From Actinophytocola sp049647105 (GTDB lineage Bacteria > Actinomycetota > Actinomycetes > Mycobacteriales > Pseudonocardiaceae): a stretch of DNA of 64,000 bases. Location: NCBI RefSeq assembly GCF_049647105.1, contig NZ_JBARWZ010000229.1:1-64000 (forward strand). Reading direction: 5' to 3'. The position numbers and the translations under genes are program-made. Shown one piece after another: positions 8,587-16,700 of the stretch (position 1 is its first letter; every line of letters begins with the position of its first letter). The notes beneath the pieces were generated by a model. That model did no database searches. It had not been told where the DNA came from and saw only the letters and a program-made list of their open reading frames with translations.

Positions 8587-9378
8587 TCAGGTCCTGAACT
8601 GGCCAGGGCGCCTGCCTTCGCCGGCCGGGCCGCGGTAGGCCTGCGCGATGTCCAGCCACGCCTCGGCATCGGCGCCGGTCGCGGTGAGCGCGAGGTCGTC
8701 GCGGTGGCGGCGCCGGGTGGCGAGCAGGCACAGGTCCTCGGCGGGGCCGGTGATCTTCTGCTCGGCCTCGGCGGGCCCGAACGTCCAGGTGTCGCCCGAC
8801 GGCGCGGTGAGCTCGTACCGGAACGGCGTGGCAGGCGGGGTCAGTCCACGGCTCTGGTAGCCGAAGTCCCAGGTGAGGGTGACGAAAAGAGCGATCCACC
8901 ACAGCCGGTCGGTGCGCTCGCGGGTGACGCCGAGCGCGTCGGCGACGTCCTGGCCGTGGGCGAACAGCTCCATCATGCCCGCGGCGGCGAGCACTGCCGG
9001 GGGCAGCGGCCGGACCAGCCAGGGGACCACCTGGTCGGCGGGCACCGCGGCGAGTGCCTTGATCGCGGTGTCGCACTCGGCGCGCCAGCGCGACAGCAGC
9101 ACCTCCGGCGGGTCCCCGAGGTACTCGGCGAGTGACGCGTTGACCGCGCCCTCGAAGTCGGCGGCCGCCTGCGCGGCCATGGCGCCGAAGACCTCCGCGT
9201 CGGAGGCGGCGGTGCCCGCGAGGCGGAAGATGAAGGCAAGGTGCGCGACCTGGTGGGCGACTGACCAGCCGGGTGCCGGGGTCGGCAGCTGCCAGCTCGC
9301 CTCGTCGATCCCGGTGACCAGTCCCTCGAACTCCTCGGCCTCCGCGGTCAGGTCGGAGATCACGTCTCGCTGTGTCAC
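8587..9378 (-). CDS. TIGR03084-like DinB/maleylpyruvate-isomerase-fold protein
   Basis: A 263-residue protein with an N-terminal DinB-type metal-binding bundle. PAPGWSVAHQVAHLAFI holds the expected His ligands (His45, His49), and MELFAHGQDVADALG a third. The C-terminal half is the small domain seen in mycothiol-dependent isomerase relatives. It is first in a coupled operon with aroH (stop and start nearly touch) and aroF. The reaction is unknown; mycothiol-dependent chemistry on an aromatic acid is a guess from family. Confidence 0.7.
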   Translation of the reverse strand: MTQRDVISDLTAEAEEFEGLVTGIDEASWQLPTPAPGWSVAHQVAHLAFIFRLAGTAASDAEVFGAMAAQAAADFEGAVNASLAEYLGDPPEVLLSRWRAECDTAIKALAAVPADQVVPWLVRPLPPAVLAAAGMMELFAHGQDVADALGVTRERTDRLWWIALFVTLTWDFGYQSRGLTPPATPFRYELTAPSGDTWTFGPAEAEQKITGPAEDLCLLATRRRHRDDLALTATGADAEAWLDIAQAYRGPAGEGRRPGQFRT

Positions 9379-9475
9379 GCGCCTTGTCCTCTCGCCTGTC
9401 GCTTCGTCCCTTCCAGGATGACCGCGACGGGCCGGACTGTCTTATCCGCGCATGCCGTGTGTGGCGCGAGCCTTC

Positions 9476-9799
9476 TCAGCCCGCGCTGTCACGGAAGCGG
9501 GCCGAGGAGGCGGGCGGTCCGATGTGGACGACGCCGAACGAGTCGAAGCAGTTGACGCGGATCTTCATCACCAGGTCGTCCTTGACGACGACGAACAGCT
9601 CGTTCGGCCGCTGGTAGTCGTCGATGACCCGGTAGGTGCGGAACAGGGAGCCGTCCACCATCGCGAACAGCGCCTTGTGGATGACGTTCTTCTGCGACTG
9701 ACTCGCGGTCTCGGACCAGTCGTCGAGGACTTCGAGCCCGGTCTCGAGACGGAAAGACGTGCCGGGGGCGGTGCTGTCCTGCCTGCGGGATTCGTTCAT
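9476..9799 (-). CDS. Conserved hypothetical protein, DUF6235-like
   Basis: A 107-residue cytosolic protein. The central part (SFRLETGLEVLDDWSETAS, then KNVIHKALFAMVDGSLFRTY and ELFVVVKDDLVMKIRV) looks like a small alpha/beta domain resembling DUF6235; the family label is from memory. Divergently transcribed from the tetR-type gene with a shared 90-bp promoter region holding palindromes, so it may be that regulator's target. No signal peptide or catalytic motif seen. Confidence 0.6.
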   Translation of the reverse strand: MNESRRQDSTAPGTSFRLETGLEVLDDWSETASQSQKNVIHKALFAMVDGSLFRTYRVIDDYQRPNELFVVVKDDLVMKIRVNCFDSFGVVHIGPPASSARFRDSAG

Positions 9800-9842
9800 G
9801 ACTGCACCTGCTTCGAGGGGTCCGACGAGGGACGGATCTATA

Positions 9843-9885
9843 ACGATGTTGTACTACCAAAGGTAGCGGCGTTATGTAACATTGT
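9843..9885. promoter_or_regulatory. Candidate TetR operator between divergent genes
   Basis: The divergent promoter region holds a perfect short palindrome, CTACC-AAA-GGTAG at 9854-9866. It is flanked by an imperfect inverted pair, ACGATGTTGTAC (9843-9854) and GTAACATTGT (9876-9885). The palindrome sits 24 bp before the tetR ATG, where autorepression sites usually lie. Prediction only. Confidence 0.4.
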
Positions 9886-9889
9886 CAAT

Positions 9890-10642
9890 ATGAGCCCGAG
9901 ACCTCGTGACCCAGCCACCAGAGCCGAACTGATCGAGATCTCCGCGCGCCTCCTCGCGCAGGAGGGTCCGGAGTCGATGTCGAGCCGCCGCATAGCCAAG
10001 GAGGCAGGCACCTCGACGATGGCCGTCTACACGCACTTCGGCAGCATGAGCGGTCTCGTGCGTGAGATGGTGCATGAGGGTTTCGGCAGGCTCGCGGCCG
10101 CGTTCGCCCGGGTGGAGTCCTCCGATGACCCCGTCGCGGATCTCGCCATGATCGGGCGCGTGTACCGCGGCACGGCGATCGCGAACGCGCACCTCTACTC
10201 GGTGATGTTCGGTGGCCGCGGCCTCGCGGGCTTCGAGCTCAGCGAGGAGGACCGGCAGTACGGCCGGTTCAACCTCATCCCCGTGGTCGAGTGCGCGGCG
10301 CGCTGTATCGAGTCTGGGCGGTTCCGCGCGGAGGACGCCATGCTGGTGGCGCACCACATGTGGCTCGCCATGCACGGCGGGGTCGAGCTGGAGCTCGGCG
10401 GCTACCTGATCGACCCGTGCGACGCCGACCGGTGCTTCGAGAGCCAGACCGTCACGCTGATGGTCGGTGCGGGCGATGCCCTCGATGCCGCGCGGGCGTC
10501 GGTGCTCGCGTCGGCGGAGCGGTTCGCCGCCGTCTTCGGGGAGGCCGGGGCCGACGGCGTGTCAGCAGAGCCGGAGGCGGCCGGCGACGGGCTCGACGGG
10601 AGCGGCGGGCGGCGTGAAAGGGCCCCAAGTGAAAGCCGGTAG
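9890..10642 (+). CDS. TetR-family transcriptional regulator
   Basis: A 250-residue TetR regulator. The N-terminal HTH covers residues ~10-55, with SSRRIAKEAGTSTMAVYTHFG as the turn and recognition helix. The C-terminal ~140 residues form the ligand and dimer domain, and the last ~35 residues are a low-complexity Gly/Glu-rich tail. The ATG at 9890 was chosen because the HTH begins right after it. The 3' end overlaps the convergent DinB-type gene by 81 bp. It probably represses itself and the divergent 9476 gene. Confidence 0.88.
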   Translation: MSPRPRDPATRAELIEISARLLAQEGPESMSSRRIAKEAGTSTMAVYTHFGSMSGLVREMVHEGFGRLAAAFARVESSDDPVADLAMIGRVYRGTAIANAHLYSVMFGGRGLAGFELSEEDRQYGRFNLIPVVECAARCIESGRFRAEDAMLVAHHMWLAMHGGVELELGGYLIDPCDADRCFESQTVTLMVGAGDALDAARASVLASAERFAAVFGEAGADGVSAEPEAAGDGLDGSGGRRERAPSESR

Positions 10643-11296
10643 CCACCGGTGCGAGTCGCGGGTCCACTCGAGTTCGGTGATCTGTGCGTGGCTGCGGCGC
10701 CCGGCCAGCGACCGGTAGAGGTCGTAGCGGCTCGCGACGACCGTGGCCGATGGCTCGCCATGGCCGACCGTCCACTGTGTACTGCCGGTCGACAGGCACA
10801 GCGCGGGCAGGTCGTTGTCGCTGACGGCGGCGGCGAACCCGTTGGCGAGCACCTCGAACGCGCTCGCGAACGCGGGGTGGCTGTGTGGCAGCTCGGCACC
10901 GATCGCGTAGCGGATGTCCAGCTCGTGGGTGAACGCGTCCATCACGAGGATGCTGCCCCGGCGGCCGCCCGCGTCGGCGAGCAGCAGGTCGGCCTCCTTG
11001 CCCAGCCGCTCCCATGCCGCAAGCAGTTCCGGGATGTCCATGTCCGCCGACGAGGACGGCTGGACGGACGGCCACCCGGACATCCGGCCGATCGCCATCG
11101 CCGCGACGCCGACCAGGTGCGTCACCAGGCCCCTGAGTGTCCATTCAGGACAGGCCGGGACGACGGGGTCGTCGACCGGCCGTGCCTGCGTCAGCAACTG
11201 GGTCACGTTGCTCCGCACCTGCCGGTAGCACTCGTGGTTGGCGGCCCGGTCGCCGCGCAATGTGGGGGTGCCCACCTCGTCCAGTTTCGTGTCCAT
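10562..11296 (-). CDS. Maleylpyruvate isomerase-family (mycothiol-dependent) protein
   Basis: A 244-residue DinB/MDMPI-fold protein. The N-terminal bundle has PACPEWTLRGLVTHLVGVA and FTHELDIRYAIG, which supply the usual three His/Glu-type metal ligands. Members use mycothiol for isomerisation or thiol transfer. An SD-like GGGAG precedes the ATG at 11296. It overlaps the convergent tetR gene by 81 bp at their 3' ends, and is 50 bp downstream of the flavin reductase in the same direction. Substrate unknown. Confidence 0.78.
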   Translation of the reverse strand: MDTKLDEVGTPTLRGDRAANHECYRQVRSNVTQLLTQARPVDDPVVPACPEWTLRGLVTHLVGVAAMAIGRMSGWPSVQPSSSADMDIPELLAAWERLGKEADLLLADAGGRRGSILVMDAFTHELDIRYAIGAELPHSHPAFASAFEVLANGFAAAVSDNDLPALCLSTGSTQWTVGHGEPSATVVASRYDLYRSLAGRRSHAQITELEWTRDSHRWLPAFTWGPFTPPAAPVEPVAGRLRLC

Positions 11297-11346
11297 CGGT
11301 GAACTCTCCCGGGTCTTGTGTGCCGCGTCGTGGTCGTCCGGAGCGG

Positions 11347-11919
11347 TCAGGCGGACCGCGCCGCGGGCGGGTCGTACTGGTGCATGCCGCCGCCGAGGAA
11401 CAGCAGCGCCTGGCCGGTGCCGCGGCTCGCACTGCGCACCAGGCCGAGGAAGATCGAGTGGTCGCCGCCCTCGTAGACCTCCTCGAGGTCGCACTCGAGC
11501 CAGGCGAGGGAGCCGGTCAGCAGCGGCACCCCGGTGTGCTGCCCTGGGAACCAGTCGATCCGGTCGAACTGCGCCATGCCACCGGGGCGGCCGCGGCTGG
11601 CGAAGTACCGCGCCAGCCCTTCCTGCTCGTGGCTGAGCACCGACACGCCGAACCCGTTGGCGTCGAGGATCGTCTCGTGCATGCGTGCGGTGCGGGCCAC
11701 GCAGCACAGCACCATCGGCGGGTCGAGGGAGACGGACGTGAACGCGTTGGCCGTCATGGCGTGGGCCAGCGTGCCGCGTGCGGTGAGGACCGTGATCCCC
11801 GTCGCGAACTGGGCCATCACGTCGCGCAGCCCGTGTTTGGTCGTCTCCTGCTCAGTGCTGGTGCGCAGGACCGTCACCGGCTCGGTGCCCGGCTGCGCTT
11901 CGCGTCGCCGGGCGGTCAT
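11347..11919 (-). CDS. Flavin reductase, enediyne SgcE6-like
   Basis: A 190-residue flavin reductase-domain protein (split-barrel FMN/FAD binding), with family segments GITVLTA, AMTANAFTSVSLDPPMVL and WLECDLEEVYEGGDHSIFLGLV. Such enzymes use NAD(P)H to make free reduced FAD for two-component monooxygenases. SgcE6 of the C-1027 enediyne cluster supplies the HpaB-type SgcC. Here the partners are probably the two HpaB-type genes at 44.6 and 51.7 kb. The ATG overlaps the thioesterase stop, so it is coupled to the enediyne-like block. Confidence 0.85.
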   Translation of the reverse strand: MTARRREAQPGTEPVTVLRTSTEQETTKHGLRDVMAQFATGITVLTARGTLAHAMTANAFTSVSLDPPMVLCCVARTARMHETILDANGFGVSVLSHEQEGLARYFASRGRPGGMAQFDRIDWFPGQHTGVPLLTGSLAWLECDLEEVYEGGDHSIFLGLVRSASRGTGQALLFLGGGMHQYDPPAARSA

Positions 11920-12389
11920 CGGGACTCCCGGTTCATCGTCGCGCGCAGGCGCGCGGGTGCCGCGGTCCCCGAGTACGGCGCGAGCGCCTCGCGCAGCGCG
12001 GCGGGAACCCGCGAGGGCACCGTGTTGTCGTTGGGGCCGCGCATACACGCGAGCCGCTGATTTCCCCTGGCCACGAGAGTCTCCAGCCGGTCGGCGATCT
12101 TCACATAGTCGAAGGTGAACTCGATCTGCGTCTGGGTGAGTTCCTCCACCCGCATCCGCAGGCTCAGCACGTCGAAGGCGGTGATCTCGGCGAAGAACTC
12201 GCACTCCGCCTTCAACGTGAACAACTTCAGGTCCCCTCGGAGATCGTCGAGCAGCTCCGGGGCCTCCTCCTGGATGAACATCTCCCGGCACCGTCCCTGC
12301 CAGCGCAGGTAGCTCACGTAGTAGACGTTGCCCGCGAGGTTGGTGTCCTCGAATCCCACGGTATGGCTGAGCTCGTAGTACGCGGCCAT
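11916..12389 (-). CDS. Enediyne-type hotdog thioesterase (E10/CalE7 family)
   Basis: A 157-residue 4HBT-fold thioesterase. The N-terminal block GFEDTNLAGNVYYVSYLRW then QGRCREMF is the signature of the enediyne PKS thioesterases (CalE7, DynE7, SgcE10), which release the polyene chain from the PKS carrier protein. Asn17 and Arg35 have the same 18-residue spacing as the catalytic Asn/Arg pair of CalE7, so the active site looks intact. It starts 1 bp after the PKS-like gene and overlaps the flavin reductase ATG. Oddly, no carrier protein to act on is encoded in the window. Confidence 0.93.
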   Translation of the reverse strand: MAAYYELSHTVGFEDTNLAGNVYYVSYLRWQGRCREMFIQEEAPELLDDLRGDLKLFTLKAECEFFAEITAFDVLSLRMRVEELTQTQIEFTFDYVKIADRLETLVARGNQRLACMRGPNDNTVPSRVPAALREALAPYSGTAAPARLRATMNRESR

Positions 12390-12390
12390 G

Positions 12391-14460
12391 TCAGTCCTCC
12401 CTGCCCGACAGGACGGTGATACTCACCTGGTCGGGGACGTTGTCGACTGTGGTCACCCGAGTCGCGGCCCGCGCCTCGTTGTTCGAGAGCACGGCCGGTT
12501 CCTCCGGTGCCGTCCTGCCCGGGCCCGGCAGGAAGCGTGGTTCGTCGTCTTCGCCGACCGGCCGGATCACCCGGTCGGCGAACAGCGGGGTCGGGTCCAC
12601 GGCGGCGCCCAGTGCGTAGGCCGCGCCAACGGCGGCGAGCAAGGGCGACAGCGACGCGCTGTCGGTGTCGCATGCCAGCACCGGCGTGCCCGGCGCGACC
12701 CGTGCGACGTGTGCGGAGAGCGCGCGGCCAGGGCCGACCTCGATCGCCAGATCCGCACCCGCGACCGCGTCGACCGCCTCCTCCTGGAAGCGCATCGGTT
12801 CGTCCGCCGCGCGGTCCTGTGACGCGCACGGGTCGGCGTTGGCGGCCAGCCGCCCGCCGGTGACGGTGGAGACCACCGGCCTGCGCGGCTCGCAGAAGAC
12901 GACCCCGGTCGCGCCATCGGCCCGGCCTCGGCTGCCCGCGATGCGGATCAGGTCGCCGCCGTCCAGCGCGCCGCTCCATGACAACGCGGTCAGCTCGCCG
13001 ATGCCGTGCCCCACCGCGATGTCCGCGTCGACGCCGAGCGCGTGCAGCACGCGCAGGCCGGCGAGCGAGCCCGCGACGACCAGGTCGGCGCCGAGGTGAT
13101 CGCCGTCGGGTGCCATCCCGAACAGGTGCTCGGCCACGGGGAACCGGCGGCGGAGCGCGCCGCCGCGACCCGGGCCCGCGCCGTGGCCGGGGAACAGGTA
13201 GGCGATCCGGGGTGCGCGGGTGCGGTGCGCGAGGAACACGCCGTCGGCGGGGGAAAGCAGTGTGGTGCGGCCATCGGCGAGCGCGTCCGCCGCCAGCGAC
13301 AGCCGCGTCGTGGCGGTCACCGGATCACCGGCGACCACCGCGACGCGGAAGGCGCCGCCGCGCTGCTGTATCGCCAGTGTGCCCGCCAGGTCGGTGATTC
13401 CGGCGGTGGACAGACCGGCCGCGGTTTCGGCGAGCCGTGCCACCCTGGCCAGCAGCTCGGCGGCGGAGTGCGCGTCGACCAGCAGCACGTCGGTGTCCTG
13501 TCGCCCGGCGACCAGCGCCGCGGCCCACCGGCCGACGCCGGTCCGGCGTTCGCGCCCCGGCGCCTCCTCCAGCGCGAGGTGGGAGGTGGTGCCGCCGAGA
13601 CCGGTCGCGGACACCCCGGCGCGCACCGGGAGTCCTGCGGGCCACAGGGCGGCGTCGTCCGGCACGTACACCGGTGCGTCCCGGCCTGCCTGCACCGGAC
13701 GGGGATGGCGCCCGGTGACCGGCGGGATCACCTGGTGGTGCACCGCGAGCGCCGCCTTGATCAGTCCGGCGACGCCTGCCGAGGCCCTTGGGCGGCCGAC
13801 GTTGCCGCTGAGCGTGCCGAGTGCGGCAGGCGGTGCCGCGGGGTCGGCCGCGCGCCGCGCGGCCGCGAGCTCCTCGACCGCGGTACCCGTGTCGTGGCCC
13901 TCGAAGTAGGAGACGGTCGCCACGCAGTACCTCGCGCGCTCGTAGGCGCGGGCCAGCGCGAGCCGGTGGCCCGCGCAGACGCCCCACCCGGTGATCGAGG
14001 CGTAGATCCGGCGGCGGCGGGCGAGTGCGTCGGCCTCACGCATCAGCACGACCACACCGCAGCCCTCGTCCTGCGCGCCGCCCGCGATCGCCACGTCCAG
14101 GTCGCCGTCGGCGAGCACCTCCGCGGCACTCACGACCGACTGCAGCGACGAGGAACGCGTGCTGTCGCCCGTGGGCTCGCCGTCGGTGAGGAGCACGCCG
14201 GTCGTGGCCGGGGGAAGGCCGTCCGCGCCGGGGAAACCGGCGTCCGCCAGCGCGGCGGCCGCGGTGTCCATCGCGAGCCGGTGCCCGGCGTCGCTACCCA
14301 CCTCGGCCGGGCTGGCGTGGCTCCGGCCTGGTTCCCGCGCAGGCTGCCGGAACGCCTCGCGGCCGGCGAGCACGTTCTCCCAGAGCTCTTCCGGCGAAAC
14401 CGCATCCGGATAACGCAGGCCGACACCGACAATGGCGATCCGCTCGTTGTTCACGTTCAC
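12391..14460 (-). CDS. Catalytically dead, internally shortened enediyne-PKS-like KS-AT protein
   Basis: An intact 689-codon frame resembling the KS-AT half of enediyne PKSs: RIAIVGVGLRYPDAVSPEELW at the start, GDLDVAIAGG, GLIKAALAVHHQVIPP, IAYLFPGHGAGPGRGGALRRRF and VVAGSLAGLRVLHALG. The KS Cys region reads TRSSSLQS where active enzymes have ACSSSLLS. The KS His of IGHTKAAAG is replaced (VGRPRASAG). The AT nucleophile elbow is GHGIG instead of GHSLG, and the AT HAFHS region is missing. About four in-frame blocks are deleted from the KS, and ACP, KR, DH and PPTase domains are absent. Start could be GTG 14460 or GTG 14454 (better SD spacing). Coupled to an intact thioesterase. A retained scaffold or regulator, or early decay, are both possible. 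Confidence 0.85.
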   Translation of the reverse strand: MNVNNERIAIVGVGLRYPDAVSPEELWENVLAGREAFRQPAREPGRSHASPAEVGSDAGHRLAMDTAAAALADAGFPGADGLPPATTGVLLTDGEPTGDSTRSSSLQSVVSAAEVLADGDLDVAIAGGAQDEGCGVVVLMREADALARRRRIYASITGWGVCAGHRLALARAYERARYCVATVSYFEGHDTGTAVEELAAARRAADPAAPPAALGTLSGNVGRPRASAGVAGLIKAALAVHHQVIPPVTGRHPRPVQAGRDAPVYVPDDAALWPAGLPVRAGVSATGLGGTTSHLALEEAPGRERRTGVGRWAAALVAGRQDTDVLLVDAHSAAELLARVARLAETAAGLSTAGITDLAGTLAIQQRGGAFRVAVVAGDPVTATTRLSLAADALADGRTTLLSPADGVFLAHRTRAPRIAYLFPGHGAGPGRGGALRRRFPVAEHLFGMAPDGDHLGADLVVAGSLAGLRVLHALGVDADIAVGHGIGELTALSWSGALDGGDLIRIAGSRGRADGATGVVFCEPRRPVVSTVTGGRLAANADPCASQDRAADEPMRFQEEAVDAVAGADLAIEVGPGRALSAHVARVAPGTPVLACDTDSASLSPLLAAVGAAYALGAAVDPTPLFADRVIRPVGEDDEPRFLPGPGRTAPEEPAVLSNNEARAATRVTTVDNVPDQVSITVLSGRED

Positions 14461-14745
14461 CGCCTTCAGGGCCAGGCAGAAATCGCACAGGAGTCACGCC
14501 CGTGCTGACTCGCCGCCCGACTAACGGATTCCAGCATGCAATGTGGAGGCGGCGGGTAGCTACTCTCCTTGTGCGGTGGGCGAAGGATCAGCACGTGGCC
14601 GCCCGGTCGACGGGGTCGACGACTCCGAGAATGCGGTTCGGCGGAGACGGGACAATGTAAGCGCCGTGGGCGCATTCCAGGATATTCGTGGAAACCGCGC
14701 ACGGCCTTACGCTGCCAGGAGGTATACCGGTGAAATGAGCTGACC
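14461..14745. promoter_or_regulatory. Divergent promoter region with GAGTCA-N9-TGACTC palindrome
   Basis: This 285-bp gap separates the PKS-like operon and the SARP gene. A 6-bp inverted repeat with a 9-bp spacer lies at 14491-14511, just upstream of the PKS-like start, and is a candidate operator. On the SARP side an excellent SD (AGGAGGT, 14717-14723) is followed by two start-stop mini-frames (GTG AAA TGA at 14730, ATG AGC TGA at 14735) before the SARP ATG at 14746. Confidence 0.4.
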
Positions 14746-15573
14746 ATGCGAGCTGAGATCGATGTTCTGGGAACATTCGAGGCGACCATCGACGGGGTCT
14801 CGATCGTGCCGTCGGCGGCCAAACCACGCCATTTGCTTGCGGTGCTCGCGATCAACGCGGGCCGGGTGGTGACCGCCGCGTCGCTCATCGAGGAACTGTG
14901 GGGTGTCAAGGCGCCGCGCAGCGCGAACAGCACGCTGCAGACCTACGTGATGCAGCTGCGAAAGTTCATCGCGGGCGCGTCGTCGGGCGCGGACCGGTAC
15001 CAGCCGAGGAAGGTCCTGGAGACCAAGCACACGGGTTACGTACTGCGGGTCGACCGGCAGGCGCTGGACGTCGACCGGTACGTGCGGCTGGCCTCGGCCG
15101 GACGCGCTGCGGGCGCGGCGGGCGACTACGAGAACGCGGAACGGCTGCTCCGGGCCGCGTTGTCGGTGTGGCGCGGGCCGTTGCTCGTGGACCTGACCAT
15201 CGGCCCGCACCTGGAGATCGAGGCGACGCGGCTGTCGGAGAGCAGGCTGACCGACCTCACGCTGCGCATCGACGCCGACTTCTGTCTCGGCCGCCACCAC
15301 CAACTGCTCGGCGACCTCGCGGCGCTGTGCGCGCGGCACCCGCACATGGAGAACTTCCGGGCGCAGTACATGCTCGCGCTCTACCGCTGCGGCAGGCCGG
15401 GGCAGGCGCTCGAGATCTACCACCAGATGTGGGCGACCATCCGCGAGCAGTTCGGGGTCGACCCGTCGCCGCGGCTGCGGATGCTGCACCAGGCCATGCT
15501 CGTCGGTGACCCGATCATCGACGACCCCAGGTTCGTGGTGAACGGCTGGGCGCCGGACGCCATCACCCGCTGA
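14746..15573 (+). CDS. SARP-family transcriptional activator
   Basis: A 275-residue SARP. The winged-helix OmpR-type DNA-binding domain covers residues ~1-95 (core VLGTFEATIDGV, PRHLLAVLAINAGRVVTAASL) and the BTAD helical domain ~100-250 (GDYENAERLLRAALSVWRGP, YMLALYRCGRPGQALEIY). Such proteins activate antibiotic clusters by binding 11-bp-spaced direct repeats. Divergent from the PKS-like operon and 51 bp upstream of the DUF1702 gene, so probably the pathway-specific activator of this block. The ideal SD is 22 bases from the ATG, with mini-frames between. Confidence 0.92.
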   Translation: MRAEIDVLGTFEATIDGVSIVPSAAKPRHLLAVLAINAGRVVTAASLIEELWGVKAPRSANSTLQTYVMQLRKFIAGASSGADRYQPRKVLETKHTGYVLRVDRQALDVDRYVRLASAGRAAGAAGDYENAERLLRAALSVWRGPLLVDLTIGPHLEIEATRLSESRLTDLTLRIDADFCLGRHHQLLGDLAALCARHPHMENFRAQYMLALYRCGRPGQALEIYHQMWATIREQFGVDPSPRLRMLHQAMLVGDPIIDDPRFVVNGWAPDAITR

Positions 15574-15624
15574 CCTCTCCGGATGCACCGGTGTGAGGGA
15601 CAGAAGAGAGCTGGAGGAACCGAC

Positions 15625-16623
15625 ATGCCCCCCATTCTGGGTACGTTGCGCAGACTGGTGCTGACTCCGAAGCTGCGTGCGGTGACCTTCGCGCGGCGTG
15701 GCTTCCCCGGCGCGAGCGCACCGGCGGCCGAGCACCTCGAGTCGATCCCGCAGTCGGTGATCTGTGGCTTCGAGTGGGGCATCGAGCACCGCGAGCTCTG
15801 GGACGTCGAACGGCGGCTGGCGACCGTGGCGCCCGAACTGCGCGGGTTCGCCTACGAGGGTGCGGCCATGGCGTTCGCGGTGCGGGACGCGATGGCGGGC
15901 GGCAAGGGCACCAGGACCAAGGTACTGCTGGAGGGTCCTGGGCTGCCGCACATCTTCCTCACCTACATCGGCATCGGCTTCGCGATGGCGCGGCTGCCGA
16001 GGGTGCTGTGGCGCGGGATCATGCCCGACCTCGAGAACGTGCCGTTCTTCCCGACGATGAGCTGGCTCGCCGTCGACGGCTACGGGTTCGACCGGGCCTA
16101 CTTCCACACCCGCAAGGTGGTCGACGAGCAGCAGCCGTTCAAGCCCTACCCGTGGACCGGCAGGCCCGACTACTTCCCCCGTGCCGCGGACCAGGGGGTC
16201 GGCCGTGCGCTGTGGTTCATCCACGGTGCGCTGCCGGACCGGGTCGCCGCCGCGGTCGCCGCGTTCCCGCAAGCGCGCCAGGCCGACCTGTGGAGCGGGG
16301 TCGGGCTCGCCGCCACCTTCGCGGGCGGCTGCCCCGCCGACGGCCTCGCCGACCTGACCGTGGCGGCTGGCGAGCACGCGGCGGAACTCGCGCTCGGTGC
16401 CACGTTCGCGGGCACCGCACGGCTCGCGGCCGGGCACGTGCCAGAGCACAGCCGGCTCGGTGTCGAGGTGCTCACCGGCGGATCCGTGGAGGACGCGGTC
16501 ACGGTCGCGGCCTCCGTAGCGGTCGAGGCGGACGACGCGGGGACCGAGGAAAGCCCGGCCTACGAGCTGTGGCGCGAGCGGATCAGGGACCACTTCCGGC
16601 GGCCCGTGTCGAAGGCCGCGTAG
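15625..16623 (+). CDS. DUF1702 family protein (enediyne-cluster associated)
   Basis: A 332-residue DUF1702 protein. Recognisable blocks are FARRGFPGASAPAAEHLE, FAYEGAAMAFAVRDAM, GPGLPHIFLTYIGIGFAMAR, the acidic-aromatic VDGYGFDRAYF and GRALWFIHGALPDRV. DUF1702 genes accompany enediyne PKSs as part of the conserved core cassette; their biochemical role is not settled. A good SD (CTGGAGGAA) precedes the ATG at 15625. It follows the SARP in the same direction, across the divergent promoter from the thioesterase and the dead PKS. No truncation evident. Confidence 0.85.
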   Translation: MPPILGTLRRLVLTPKLRAVTFARRGFPGASAPAAEHLESIPQSVICGFEWGIEHRELWDVERRLATVAPELRGFAYEGAAMAFAVRDAMAGGKGTRTKVLLEGPGLPHIFLTYIGIGFAMARLPRVLWRGIMPDLENVPFFPTMSWLAVDGYGFDRAYFHTRKVVDEQQPFKPYPWTGRPDYFPRAADQGVGRALWFIHGALPDRVAAAVAAFPQARQADLWSGVGLAATFAGGCPADGLADLTVAAGEHAAELALGATFAGTARLAAGHVPEHSRLGVEVLTGGSVEDAVTVAASVAVEADDAGTEESPAYELWRERIRDHFRRPVSKAA

Positions 16624-16700
16624 TACCCCGATCCTTACCAGCAAAAGAACGAAGCCCCGCCCGGCACATGTGTGCTGGACGGAGCGTTCCCACTCGTTGG

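Noticed and set aside
12391..14460. Functional enediyne PKS
   Set aside because: The KS Cys and second His and the AT Ser are replaced, blocks are missing, and no ACP/KR/DH/PPTase follows.
14543..14743. 67-codon frame ending just before the SARP ATG
   Set aside because: No conserved features and the frame crosses the AGGAGGT SD; treated as leader sequence, though its GEM-S stop is recorded under the mini-frames.
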